A stretch of DNA of 64,000 nucleotides from contig DLPV01000005.1 of assembly GCA_002477465.1 (NCBI GenBank), forward strand, positions 20,049 to 84,048, written 5' to 3'. Under the pieces are notes generated by a model. The model ran no database searches. It was not told where the DNA came from and was given only the letters and a program-made list of their open reading frames with translations. The DNA comes from Gammaproteobacteria bacterium UBA7449. Its GTDB lineage: Bacteria; Pseudomonadota; Gammaproteobacteria; Pseudomonadales; Pseudohongiellaceae. A program made the translations under genes and the position numbers. Shown piece after piece: positions 16,972-26,053 of this stretch (positions are counted from its first letter, which is position 1; the number at the start of each line of letters is the position of its first letter).

Positions 16972-19924
16972 GTTAAGCACATTGTTTTTGCTGGGCAGTG
17001 GCTACCTTATGCTGCTGTTTGGTATTGCCTACATTACCGATAACGGCTACATCCCCAGAAAAATTGTTCAATCCCCAATTGTGTATGTGCTTTCACTCGG
17101 CGTATTTGCCAGTGTATGGGCTTACTATACGTCCATCAGCAATGCGCTAGAGAATGGCTACGGCTTTCTGGCCAATTCTATCGGAATTTCACTGGCTTTT
17201 TTGTTTTCACCCCTGCTGCTGAAACCGCTACTAGAGCTCACGCGCACTTATCAACTGAGCTCCCTGGCGGACTTGATGGCTTTCCGCTATCGCTCGCCCT
17301 GGGCCGGCACAATTACGACGCTTGTCGTTCTGATTGGTGTGATACCGCTAGTCGCCTTGCAAATCCGGGCCGTTGCCGACACTGCCAACATGCTTTCCCA
17401 GGAGGCATCCCAGGGTCTGGTGGCAACAGGATTTTGCATCTTGATCACACTATTTTCTATTCTCTTTGGAACCTCTCGCCGTACGGGACGAACCCGACAC
17501 GATGGTCTGGTAATGGCCATTGCCTTTGAATCTTTGGTCAAACTCATCGCATTCCTGATCGTAGGGTTGTTTGCAGTCTATGGTGCCTTCGACGGCTTAT
17601 CCGGTGTCGACCAGTGGCTGCAGACCCAGCCTGAATTGATAAGCGGATTAAAGGGCACTGATTACTTGAGCTCATTTCATGTCGCCGCTCTTTTGTTTTT
17701 CACCGCGGCAGTAGCCATGCCCCACATGTTCTACGTTACCTTCAACGAAAATAACAGCCATGCATCTCTTGCATTCGCCAGCTGGGCTCTACCACTCTAT
17801 TTTCTGTTAATCAGCTTGCCTGTATTGCCAATACTATGGGCCGGACTGCTGGCAGAATCCAACGTGCCAGTTGAGTATTTTCCGGTTATCATTGGCCAAG
17901 CCTACGGTGTGCCTATTCTCACTCTTGTCGCTTACCTCGGCGGGCTCTCAGCTGCCAGTGGCCTGATCATAGTAATCACACTGGCACTATCTAACATGTG
18001 CCTTAATCACTTGATCCTGCCTTTGTACCAGCCTACTGCGAACCAGGATATTTACCGCTGGCTGCTTTGGCACCGCAGGCTACTTATCACAGCCCTGATC
18101 TGGGCTGGCTTTTTCGTCTACTATCTTTCGGGCAACACCACCAGTATTCAATCGATTGGCACTGTCGTATTTTCTGCTGGCCTTCAGTTTTTACCCGGTA
18201 TCGTGGCAATTCTGTACTGGCCTCAGGGCAACAAAAAGGGTTTTATGACGGGACTGTCTGGTGGCGTAGCGATATGGCTGTGGTATCTGTTGTTCCCGTT
18301 GTTCTCAGGCAATCCAGCAGTCACGGTTGAAACCATTAACTGGAGCGGGATAGCGGCACTATCATTGATAGCCAACGCGGCACTTTTCATTGGCGTATCC
18401 TTAACCAGCACCAGCACCGATGAGGAACGTGGTTCTGCGGACATCTGCGCGCTGGACACGATTCGAAGGCGCAAGCGCAGCGGCCTCGTCGCAAAATCTC
18501 CGGATGAATTTGTACGTTCACTCAGTAAGCCATTGGGGAAAAGTGCGGCCAAACGTGAGGTTAATCAGGCACTCCAAGACCTGAAAATCGGTTATGATGA
18601 TACTCGTCCATCATCCTTGCGTCTCCTGAGAGGACGATTGGAGGCCAACCTTTCGGGCCTGTTAGGTCCCTCTATCGCGCGTGACATAATAGACAGTTAT
18701 TTGCCCTTCAGCATCGTTTCTCAGCACGGCAGCACAGACTTGAATGTCATTGAAAGCCGTATCGAATCATACCGCAGCAATCTGTCAGGCATGGCTGCCG
18801 ATTTGGATAATTTGCGGCGTTACCACAGACAGATCCTTCTAGAACTACCGCTTGGGGTTTGTTCGCTCAGCATAGAGAATGAAATAGTGATGTGGAATCG
18901 TGCGCTGGCAGATTTGACTGAAATCGATACCGCCGATGTTGTCGGCTCACAGCTGGTTGATCTGCCTGAACCATGGCGCAATCTGCTCAACAACTTTCTT
19001 GATGACTCAGTAAACCACAGTTACAAACGAAATTTTCAACTTAAAGGTCAAAAAAAATCAGTCAACCTGCACAAGGCCTACATAGATAAGCCCAACGAAC
19101 AGGATTTGAGCCATGAAGGCGTTATCATCCTTATCGAAGACATTACAGAGACCGAAATTCTTGAGGCAGGACTCACTCACAGCGAACGTCTCGCATCTAT
19201 TGGACGCCTAGCGGCAGGGGTAGCCCACGAAATTGGCAATCCAATTACCGGCATTGCCTGTCTGGCACAGACCATTCGCGACGAGTTTGACGGCACTGAA
19301 TTGGAGCAATTGGCAGGACAAATCATAGAGCAGACAGACCGCACTTCGAAGATTTTGCAATCTCTGGTCAATTTCGCCCACGCCGGAACCAGTTACACTG
19401 ACTACGAAAAACAGGCGGTGAATATAAGTGAGTGTATGCAGGAAGCCCTGACCCTGATCTCCTTAGACAAAAAGAGCAAGGACGTTGAAATCCAGATCGA
19501 ATGTGAAGATGAACTGCAGATTCTGGGAGATGCGCAAAAGCTACTGCAAGTCATGGTTAATCTTTTAAACAATGCCCGGGATGCCAGTGTCCCAGGCAGT
19601 AATATTCTCATGCAGGCCATGCGAGTCGGAAATCGTGCCAAAATCACGGTGACGGATGACGGATTTGGCATCCCCGCAGCCATCAGGGACCGGGTATTCG
19701 ACCCATTTTTCACTACCAAAGAGGCTGGAGAAGGCACTGGACTGGGCCTGTCTCTGGTTTTCAGCATAGTTGAGGACTTAGGCGGAGATATTGATATAAT
19801 CAGCCCGATAAACAAATCTCGGGGTACCGGCACACAAGTGGTAGCATGGTTCTCTGAATTTCATGATGATTCGGACACAGAAATCGAACGCCATGACGAA
19901 GCGCAATTTCGAAGGTCTAGATAA
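16961..19924 (+). CDS. cbrA: CbrA sensor histidine kinase with SLC5 transporter domain
   Basis: A 987-residue hybrid of sodium/solute symporter and histidine kinase. Residues 1 to about 470 form 12-13 membrane helices of SLC5 type, about 520-610 a STAC-like linker, and about 620-740 a PAS domain (LELPLGVCSLSIENEIVMWN). The phosphoacceptor is H756 in GVAHEIGNPITG. The ATPase domain carries NLLNNARDAS, DDGFGIP and GEGTGLGLSL. This is the layout of Pseudomonas CbrA, which senses carbon/nitrogen balance and can transport histidine. It is followed after 8 bp by cbrB. ATG at 16961 lies inside the cbrX stop region. Confidence 0.95.
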   Translation: MSYELSTLFLLGSGYLMLLFGIAYITDNGYIPRKIVQSPIVYVLSLGVFASVWAYYTSISNALENGYGFLANSIGISLAFLFSPLLLKPLLELTRTYQLSSLADLMAFRYRSPWAGTITTLVVLIGVIPLVALQIRAVADTANMLSQEASQGLVATGFCILITLFSILFGTSRRTGRTRHDGLVMAIAFESLVKLIAFLIVGLFAVYGAFDGLSGVDQWLQTQPELISGLKGTDYLSSFHVAALLFFTAAVAMPHMFYVTFNENNSHASLAFASWALPLYFLLISLPVLPILWAGLLAESNVPVEYFPVIIGQAYGVPILTLVAYLGGLSAASGLIIVITLALSNMCLNHLILPLYQPTANQDIYRWLLWHRRLLITALIWAGFFVYYLSGNTTSIQSIGTVVFSAGLQFLPGIVAILYWPQGNKKGFMTGLSGGVAIWLWYLLFPLFSGNPAVTVETINWSGIAALSLIANAALFIGVSLTSTSTDEERGSADICALDTIRRRKRSGLVAKSPDEFVRSLSKPLGKSAAKREVNQALQDLKIGYDDTRPSSLRLLRGRLEANLSGLLGPSIARDIIDSYLPFSIVSQHGSTDLNVIESRIESYRSNLSGMAADLDNLRRYHRQILLELPLGVCSLSIENEIVMWNRALADLTEIDTADVVGSQLVDLPEPWRNLLNNFLDDSVNHSYKRNFQLKGQKKSVNLHKAYIDKPNEQDLSHEGVIILIEDITETEILEAGLTHSERLASIGRLAAGVAHEIGNPITGIACLAQTIRDEFDGTELEQLAGQIIEQTDRTSKILQSLVNFAHAGTSYTDYEKQAVNISECMQEALTLISLDKKSKDVEIQIECEDELQILGDAQKLLQVMVNLLNNARDASVPGSNILMQAMRVGNRAKITVTDDGFGIPAAIRDRVFDPFFTTKEAGEGTGLGLSLVFSIVEDLGGDIDIISPINKSRGTGTQVVAWFSEFHDDSDTEIERHDEAQFRRSR

Positions 19925-19932
19925 GCATTCGC

Positions 19933-21312
19933 ATGTCAGCAATGAATCAAGTTTTGGTTGTCGAAGATGAGACGGTGATTCGCACCGCGCTAAGACGACT
20001 TCTGGAAAGGCACGACTATCAAGTCAGCGAAGCTGGGACCGTCAAGGAATCCCTGGAAAAATATGACATGGATGACTTCGACGTCATCATCAGCGACCTC
20101 AGGTTGCCCGGCGCCCCCGGCACCGATCTTATCAAAGCCACTTCCACCCCCGTTCTTATCATGACCAGCTATTCAAGTATCCGGTCAGCTATCGATTCTA
20201 TGAAAATGGGCGCAGTGGACTACATTGCCAAGCCATTCGAGCACAACGAAATAATAGAAACTGTTGCCAAGATAATCAGGGAACACGCCATCAAAGAACC
20301 GGTAGAAAAATCTGCGAATGATGAAGAGGAAGCGCCGGTTCATGGGATGATCGGCAGCTGTCCCCAGATGCTAGAACTGTTCCGCCGCATCAGAAAGGTC
20401 GCACAGACAAATTCAACCGTGCTCATTAATGGCGAATCTGGCACCGGCAAGGAATTGGTAGCGCGCGCGATACACAGGCTCAGCAGCAGGCAGAATCAGG
20501 AAATGATCTCCGTAAACTGCGCTGCCATTCCAGAAAATCTGATTGAATCCGAATTGTTTGGGCATGAAAAAGGCGCATTCACTGGGGCCACTGCGACTCG
20601 AACCGGCCTGGTAGAGGCCGCTAATAGCAGCACACTGTTTCTAGACGAAATTGGTGAATTGCCTCTAGAAGCGCAGGCAAGATTGCTACGCGTCCTGCAG
20701 GAAAACGAGATCCGCAAAGTCGGGTCGGTACAATCAAAGAAAGTGGATGTACGCCTGGTCGTTGCAACTCATAGAGATTTGAAACAGCTGGTTGAAGACG
20801 GCCAATTTAGAGAAGATCTATACTACCGCATCAATGTCATGACTCTCTTGATTCCGCCGCTGCGGGATCGCGGCAACGACATTCTTAAGCTGGCAGACGC
20901 GATCCTGCAGCGCACCTGTCGCAGATTGAAAACGCCAATGCTGCTGTTTAGCGAAGGCGCCAGTCGAGCGATAGCAGATTATAGCTGGCCCGGAAATGTT
21001 CGTGAGCTGGAAAACGCGATTGAGCGCGCTGTGGTTCTGGCTGAAACCCCGAAAATCGGCGAAGACCTTCTCGCCATAGACAATGACGACCCTGAAGCAG
21101 AAGTGGAAACTGTCGGATTCGATCCAGCCACGAGAGCGGCCAAACCTGTGGAGGAGCTGTCGCTAGAAGACTATTTCCAACGCTTTGTGCTGGAGCATCA
21201 GGATTCCATGAACGAAACCCAACTGGCCAAGAAGCTCGGCATCAGTCGTAAATGTTTATGGGAGAGGCGCCAAAGATTTGGCATTCCACGCAAGAAAAAG
21301 ACTGCGAGCTGA
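19933..21312 (+). CDS. cbrB: CbrB sigma-54-dependent response regulator
   Basis: A 459-residue NtrC-family activator. The receiver domain has phosphoacceptor D55 (IISDLRLPG). The AAA+ domain has Walker A GESGTGKE at 167 and the sigma-54 contact loop GAFTGA at 214-219. The C-terminal Fis-type helix-turn-helix reads NETQLAKKLGISRKCLWERRQRFGI. Partner of CbrA, 8 bp upstream. Known targets in Pseudomonas include the CrcZ RNA encoded just downstream; a matching promoter is present here at 21515. Confidence 0.95.
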   Translation: MSAMNQVLVVEDETVIRTALRRLLERHDYQVSEAGTVKESLEKYDMDDFDVIISDLRLPGAPGTDLIKATSTPVLIMTSYSSIRSAIDSMKMGAVDYIAKPFEHNEIIETVAKIIREHAIKEPVEKSANDEEEAPVHGMIGSCPQMLELFRRIRKVAQTNSTVLINGESGTGKELVARAIHRLSSRQNQEMISVNCAAIPENLIESELFGHEKGAFTGATATRTGLVEAANSSTLFLDEIGELPLEAQARLLRVLQENEIRKVGSVQSKKVDVRLVVATHRDLKQLVEDGQFREDLYYRINVMTLLIPPLRDRGNDILKLADAILQRTCRRLKTPMLLFSEGASRAIADYSWPGNVRELENAIERAVVLAETPKIGEDLLAIDNDDPEAEVETVGFDPATRAAKPVEELSLEDYFQRFVLEHQDSMNETQLAKKLGISRKCLWERRQRFGIPRKKKTAS

Positions 21313-21394
21313 AGCAACCAGTCTTAAACTTACGCCACCCCCTGAAAACCCCTGCCTTCTGTACCAGCTCCGTTTATTTCAATAACGTCATGAA

Positions 21395-21441
21395 TGTTAC
21401 TGCTACCCTATTACCCATTAGTTTGGGGAAATATGGTAACA
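21395..21441 (+). promoter_or_regulatory. Candidate CbrB enhancer (UAS) half-sites
   Basis: TGTTAC at 21395-21400 and its exact reverse complement GTAACA at 21436-21441 flank the segment. These are the half-sites I recall for CbrB upstream activating sequences in Pseudomonas. The centre is about 120 bp before the predicted start at about 21541, a normal distance for an NtrC-type enhancer. The 35-bp spacing is longer than in the Pseudomonas consensus I recall, so the pairing of half-sites is uncertain; TGCTAC (21401) and TATTAC are degenerate additional copies. Confidence 0.55.
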
Positions 21442-21514
21442 AAACTTGCTTTTCAATTAGTAGGAACTAATTAGTAAAACGCTAAATATCTGATATATAA
21501 GTGTATTTATTTCT

Positions 21515-21530
21515 TGGCACGTTAAATGCA
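21515..21530 (+). promoter_or_regulatory. Sigma-54 promoter of the CrcZ-like RNA
   Basis: TGGCACGTTAAATGCA: the GG (21516-21517) and GC (21528-21529) dinucleotides are separated by exactly 10 bases, and the -24 half is a perfect TGGCACG. Only one base of the -12 TTGC element differs. Transcription should begin near 21541. It lies about 200 bp downstream of the stop of cbrB, the sigma-54 activator. Confidence 0.85.
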
Positions 21531-21542
21531 TATTATATGGAG

Positions 21543-21568
21543 ATAATAACAATAAATAATAACAATAA
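21543..21568 (+). repeat. Perfect 13-nt tandem repeat in the sRNA 5' end
   Basis: ATAATAACAATAA occurs twice without spacer (21543-21555 and 21556-21568). Each copy contains overlapping AANAANAA octamers (AATAACAA and AACAATAA), and the junction makes a further AATAATAA, so the repeat multiplies candidate Hfq distal-face binding sites within the first 30 nt of the transcript. Confidence 0.9.
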
Positions 21569-21780
21569 GCCTAAATAAAAAGAAAAATCGCATTACTGAG
21601 TTATTGAACTAAGGTTAGTGCTTAATAAGAAAAGGTTGGATTTGTTGTACTCAACGCAGTGATTTGCTGCCCTACTTCAAATACACCACCTTAAATGCTT
21701 AAGCGGTGCCGCATTTGGCTCCCTAAATAAAAATAATAACTAAATAACTAACAGCAACAATAATAATAAAATTTTCTTCC

Positions 21781-21810
21781 ATTAGGGGGGTGGTGATTCA
21801 CCCTCCTAAT
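21781..21810 (+). terminator. 3' hairpin of the CrcZ-like RNA
   Basis: ATTAGGGGGGTG, loop GTGATT, CACCCTCCTAAT: a 12-bp stem with one G-U pair. The sequence after it (CGTTCTCC) is only weakly U-rich, so termination may be inefficient or assisted; some read-through into pcnB, which starts 174 bp later, is possible. Confidence 0.65.
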
Positions 21811-21984
21811 CGTTCTCCATTCGCATACCTAATCTCTCCCTTGTTTGACCCTTTTCAAGCACATTCTCTGAAAGCGTTGTATCATTTACGTCGTATATTG
21901 TTCTAATGTCTGGAAGACAGCCACTTTTGTACACACTATCAATTCCGCAATTCTTGCCAAACCTCCAAGAATCAGATTTTTCTC

Positions 21985-23340
21985 ATGCCTAACCTCAAGG
22001 ATTTACCCGGCGTTGAGCAAGCCCAAGTCATTGACCGCGACCAGCATCCTATCTCGCGCCAGGACATTTCTCCCAATGCCTTAAAGGTACTTTATCGCCT
22101 GACCAGTGCGGGATATTCCAGCTTTCTCGTGGGAGGTGGCGTACGCGACCTGTTATTGGACAACAAACCCAAGGACTTCGATGTCGCCACTGATGCAACT
22201 CCTGAGGAAATCAAACAGCTATTTCGAAATGCCCGCATCATTGGTCGGCGGTTCCGTATCGTCCACGTCCGCTATGGAAGAGAAATTATAGAGGTGACGA
22301 CATTCAGAGCTGCGCCAGACAAGCAACTCGAAGTCAGCGATAAATCCTCGAGAAAACAATTACAGAACATCGATTCAGCACAAACCCGAGAGGGAATGAT
22401 CGTAAGGGACAATGTTTATGGCCGTATCGATGAGGATGCTGCCCGCAGAGATTTCACTATCAACGCGCTTTACTACACCACCGATGGTTTCAAGCTGCTA
22501 GATTTTTGTGGTGCCATGGCAGACATTGAGGACCGGAGTATTCGCATGATAGGCGATGCCACCGAGCGATATCGCGAAGATCCTGTTCGTATGCTCAGAG
22601 CGCTGCGGTTTTCCGCTAAGCTTGGCTTTGATATCGCACCAGAAACTGCTTCCCCGATAGAGGATCTCGCCGATCTGCTGACTTCCATATCGCCAGCCCG
22701 GCTCTTCGATGAAGTGGTTAAGCTATTCTCCTCCGGCCACGCCGAAAGCACCTTTACTCTACTAATTGAAAGCCGAGTGCGGGAATTCATTCTAGGCCCC
22801 ACGTTTGAGGCGCTCGAATGCTGCGAGCCGCAGGTTTTCAGACTGGTAGAGTTGGCAATGAAAAACACCGATCTGCGCATAGCCGATGATAAGTCCGTGA
22901 CACCCTATTTTCTGTTCGCTGCACTATTATGGCCACCCCTGCGGCTAACGATGAAACAAGCCGGCGTCGAAAGTATGAATTCCAGCAGCCAGTTTATTGA
23001 TGTCGCGAACCAGACCATCTCCAATCAACTGAGTTTGACAGCCATACCCAAACGCATTAGTTATGCCAGTCGCGAAATCTGGGAACTTCAGAACAGGCTC
23101 ACTCACCGTGCCCACAGAACGATCGATGCCACCCTGAATCATCCGCGCTTCAGAGCGGCCTATGATTTTTTGTTGCTCAGGGAGGCTGCGGGAGAAAGTT
23201 TGGGGGAAAGTGGCGAGTGGTGGACGGTCTATCAATTCGGTGATACGACCCAACGAGACGAATTGCTGGAGCAACTTCCAAATACACGGCGTAAGCGCCG
23301 TCGCAAAAGGCGATCCTCAGCGAGCAACAATAGTGACTAG
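21985..23340 (+). CDS. pcnB: Poly(A) polymerase I
   Basis: A 451-residue class II nucleotidyltransferase that adds poly(A) tails to RNA and so promotes decay. The catalytic centre is GGGVRDLLLD followed by DFDVATDA with D64 and D66; RRFRIVHVRYG and RRDFTINALYY are the next conserved blocks. The C-terminus is strongly basic (RRKRRRKRRSS), typical of PcnB, distinguishing it from CCA-adding enzymes. ATG at 21985. The last eight bases overlap the following kinase gene. Expression could include read-through from the sRNA promoter. Confidence 0.95.
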   Translation: MPNLKDLPGVEQAQVIDRDQHPISRQDISPNALKVLYRLTSAGYSSFLVGGGVRDLLLDNKPKDFDVATDATPEEIKQLFRNARIIGRRFRIVHVRYGREIIEVTTFRAAPDKQLEVSDKSSRKQLQNIDSAQTREGMIVRDNVYGRIDEDAARRDFTINALYYTTDGFKLLDFCGAMADIEDRSIRMIGDATERYREDPVRMLRALRFSAKLGFDIAPETASPIEDLADLLTSISPARLFDEVVKLFSSGHAESTFTLLIESRVREFILGPTFEALECCEPQVFRLVELAMKNTDLRIADDKSVTPYFLFAALLWPPLRLTMKQAGVESMNSSSQFIDVANQTISNQLSLTAIPKRISYASREIWELQNRLTHRAHRTIDATLNHPRFRAAYDFLLLREAAGESLGESGEWWTVYQFGDTTQRDELLEQLPNTRRKRRRKRRSSASNNSD

Positions 23341-24001
23341 TCCGCAGCTTTCCAACATCAGCACGCCGCGTTTTATCGCAGTAGAGGGCCCCATTGGTGT
23401 AGGCAAAACCAGCCTGAGCAGGCGCCTCGCCGACACTTTTAATTACGACCTGCTATTAGAGAAGGCTGAGGAAAATCCTTTCCTGGATCGTTTCTATCAG
23501 GATCCGAGAACGCATGCACTGGCTACCCAGTTATTTTTTCTGTTCCAGAGAGCCCAGCAAATTCAGGAGCTCCGGCAGGATGACATGTTTGAGCCAGTCA
23601 GGGTGTCAGACTTTCTCATCGACAAGGATCGGTTGTTTGCTGAGCTGAACCTGGACCAGGATGAGTACGCCCTTTACCTGAGCGTCTACCGGCACCTTAT
23701 CATCGATGCGCCCAATCCAGATCTGGTCATTTACCTGCAGGCACCAACAGAGGTGTTGCTGGGCCGCATTCAGAAACGCGGCATTGCATCAGAGCAGATG
23801 ATAGAGGCTGGGTATCTGGAACAGCTGAATCGGGCCTATACCGAGTTTTTTCACTATTACACCCATTCCAAGCTCCTGATCGTCAATAGCGCAGAAATAG
23901 ACCTGGTGGCTAATGACGATGACTACGAGCAACTGGTAAAATACATACTCAGTTTACCCAGCGGCACACACTATTTTAATCCTAAGCCCACGTTACTCTA
24001 G
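23333..24001 (+). CDS. Deoxynucleoside kinase
   Basis: A 222-residue kinase of the deoxyadenosine/deoxyguanosine kinase family. The P-loop is GPIGVGKTS near residue 18, followed by LLEKAEENPFLDRFYQD and the DFLIDKDRLFA motif that replaces the DRS box; RIQKRG is the lid. It phosphorylates deoxynucleosides for salvage. I chose GTG at 23333, inside the pcnB stop region (8-bp overlap), because upstream in-frame codons only continue an unrelated reading of pcnB. In many relatives folK sits between pcnB and panB; here this kinase takes that place and no folK is present. Confidence 0.9.
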   Translation: MTSPQLSNISTPRFIAVEGPIGVGKTSLSRRLADTFNYDLLLEKAEENPFLDRFYQDPRTHALATQLFFLFQRAQQIQELRQDDMFEPVRVSDFLIDKDRLFAELNLDQDEYALYLSVYRHLIIDAPNPDLVIYLQAPTEVLLGRIQKRGIASEQMIEAGYLEQLNRAYTEFFHYYTHSKLLIVNSAEIDLVANDDDYEQLVKYILSLPSGTHYFNPKPTLL

Positions 24002-24141
24002 CGACCCGCATCGACTCGACACATTGAAGCAGCCAAGAGGCTCGCAACAGCTCTGACTTTTATTGAGTCAGGCCTGCTGGTAACCGTCGTATACCGATAG
24101 TCGTTTTTCAACTCTAAACACGCACTTAACGGCAAATTACC

Positions 24142-24954
24142 ATGAGCTCACAAACTCAAGTCAAAAACATCACCCTCACTGCGCTGCAAAGAATCAAACG
24201 AGAAGGTGGAAAGTTTTCCTGTCTGACCGCCTATGATGCCTGTTTTGCTCGCATACTCAGCGCGGCGGGAGTTGAAGTGCTATTAGTTGGGGATTCTCTC
24301 GGCATGGTATTGCAAGGACATGACAGCACGCTACCTGTCACCATGGATGACATGATTTATCACGTCGGTTGTGTCAAGCGAGGCAACCTTGGTTCGCTGA
24401 TTATGGCTGACCTGCCATTCATGAGCTATGCCTCTGAAAGCCAAACCCTTGAAAATGCAGCGGCACTGATGCGCGCAGGCGCGCATATGGTAAAACTGGA
24501 GGGCGGCGCCTGGATCGCGAATACAACAAGACTGCTTGCCGAGCGAGGTATTCCGGTGTGTGCGCACATGGGGCTGACCCCACAATCTGTCAACAGGATT
24601 GGTGGCTTTCATGTGCAGGGGAGAGACACCGATCAGGCCCAGCTCATTCTGGAAGAAGCTAGCATGCTGCAGGAATCAGGCGCGAATATACTGTTGCTCG
24701 AGTGTGTGCCCCAGTCCTTGGCTAAAACCATTACTGATGCGTTGAAAATCCCAGTCGTCGGCATTGGTGCTGGACCCGACACCACCGGCCAGATCATGGT
24801 GCTACACGATGTACTCGGCATTTCCCCTATTACGCCAAAATTTGTGAAAAACTTCCTGCAAGATTCAGATAATGGGATACCCGGCGCTATAGAAGCCTAT
24901 GTAAAAGCAGTGAGATCCAAGACTTTCCCTGCTCAAGAACATAGTTTCAACTAG
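24142..24954 (+). CDS. panB: 3-methyl-2-oxobutanoate hydroxymethyltransferase
   Basis: A 270-residue PanB, which uses methylene-tetrahydrofolate to make ketopantoate for pantothenate and CoA synthesis. Conserved blocks: [49 protein letters not shown] and [24 protein letters not shown], with the metal-binding aspartates in the first and last blocks. ATG at 24142. panC follows after 16 bp. panD is not in the window. Confidence 0.96.
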   Translation: MSSQTQVKNITLTALQRIKREGGKFSCLTAYDACFARILSAAGVEVLLVGDSLGMVLQGHDSTLPVTMDDMIYHVGCVKRGNLGSLIMADLPFMSYASESQTLENAAALMRAGAHMVKLEGGAWIANTTRLLAERGIPVCAHMGLTPQSVNRIGGFHVQGRDTDQAQLILEEASMLQESGANILLLECVPQSLAKTITDALKIPVVGIGAGPDTTGQIMVLHDVLGISPITPKFVKNFLQDSDNGIPGAIEAYVKAVRSKTFPAQEHSFN

Positions 24955-24970
24955 CCGGACTGTAATTGCT

Positions 24971-25819
24971 ATGCTTACCGTTGCAACGAAAACCGCCCTG
25001 CGCCAGGAACTAAAAAAAGCCTCCCAGCAAGGCCTCAGCATCGGCCTGGTTCCCACGATGGGTAATCTTCATCAAGGCCACCTTGAGCTGGTTGAGGCAT
25101 CTGTGCGCGAATGTCAATTCACGGCGGCCACTATTTTCGTTAACCCCATGCAGTTTGGCGCAGATGAAGATCTCGCAATTTACCCGCGCACGCTTGAACA
25201 AGATCAACAGTTGCTCGAGTGCGCGGGTTGCAATCTACTTTTCACACCAGGCGCTAGTGAAGTATACGGCCCTGAACTGGAGTCAGGGACTGTTGTGCGC
25301 ATCCCGCGACTGTCTGAGGCTTACTGCGGTAAATCCAGACCAGGACACTTTGATGGCGTCGCTACGATAGTCACCAAGCTATTCAACCTGGTGGCACCAG
25401 CGAAAGCGTATTTTGGGCTCAAGGATTTTCAACAATTTCGCATAATCCAGCAGCTCGTCGAGGACCTGGATTTCGATCTCGAACTGCGCGGTATACCGAC
25501 CAAACGCGAGGTCTCAGGCCTGGCGATGAGTTCCCGCAATAATTTTCTCACCGCTGATCAGCGCAAGATTGCTGCCGGCCTGTATGCAACGCTCAAGTCC
25601 ACGGTTGAGCAGATTCTCGCGGGCAACAGGGAGTTTAGGCAACTAGAAAGTGGCGCAGCCCAGGCGCTTAGCCAGTTCGGGATCAGACCAGACTATCTGG
25701 CAATTTGTAATGCAGAAACGCTTGCTCTCGCTACCGCATCTGACTCTAAGTTAGTCCTGTTGGCCGCTGGCTTTGTCGACTCCATTCGACTGATCGACAA
25801 CCTCACCGTTGAGCTCTAG
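24971..25819 (+). CDS. panC: Pantothenate synthetase
   Basis: A 282-residue PanC that condenses pantoate with beta-alanine using ATP. The nucleotide-binding motif is PTMGNLHQGHLELV; YCGKSRPGHFDGV and FGLKDFQQFRIIQQ line the active site, and MSSRNNFL is the KMSKS-like loop. ATG at 24971. The second gene of the panBC pair, acting directly on the pathway downstream of PanB. Confidence 0.96.
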   Translation: MLTVATKTALRQELKKASQQGLSIGLVPTMGNLHQGHLELVEASVRECQFTAATIFVNPMQFGADEDLAIYPRTLEQDQQLLECAGCNLLFTPGASEVYGPELESGTVVRIPRLSEAYCGKSRPGHFDGVATIVTKLFNLVAPAKAYFGLKDFQQFRIIQQLVEDLDFDLELRGIPTKREVSGLAMSSRNNFLTADQRKIAAGLYATLKSTVEQILAGNREFRQLESGAAQALSQFGIRPDYLAICNAETLALATASDSKLVLLAAGFVDSIRLIDNLTVEL

Positions 25820-26053
25820 ATTCAAGCGCATTAACCCGCTGCCAGAGGCCAAATGCTGGAATCCTCTTCGGTTGAGGCAACATAACTAATCGGGCATACT
25901 CAAGAGCAGTTTCAGGTCACCTGACTTGACCAGAAACAGTTTCTATTAGGCCTTAGAACTCCCATTCTCACAACGCCGGCAGGCAGATATTGCATCGCAA
26001 TAAATGTGAGGTAACTGGGCTTGAATTCATCGCGAATCAGATCGAGAAATACC

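Larger units (their letters stand above)
21541..21812 (+). ncRNA. crcZ: CrcZ-like Hfq/Crc-sequestering small RNA (candidate)
   Basis: Predicted RNA of about 270 nt from the sigma-54 promoter at 21515 to the hairpin at 21781. It holds four A-rich patches matching AANAANAA: 21543-21568 (a perfect tandem of ATAATAACAATAA), 21573-21587, 21725-21739 and 21756-21771. Between them lies a foldable core (AAATGC 21693-21698 pairs with GCATTT 21711-21716). No plausible protein is encoded. Pseudomonas CrcZ (about 400 nt) occupies the same place between cbrB and pcnB, is CbrB/RpoN-driven, and binds Hfq through such CA motifs to relieve catabolite repression. Primary sequence beyond the motifs is not recognisably Pseudomonas. 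Ends are predicted, not measured. Confidence 0.78.

Noticed and set aside
21390..21470. Short open frame MNVTATLLPIS... before the sRNA
   Set aside because: It has no ribosome-binding site and spans the enhancer half-sites; better explained as regulatory DNA.
25970..26010. Possible sigma-54 promoter before acs (GGCAGGCAG...TTGC)
   Set aside because: GG-to-GC spacing is 8 or 12, never the required 10.
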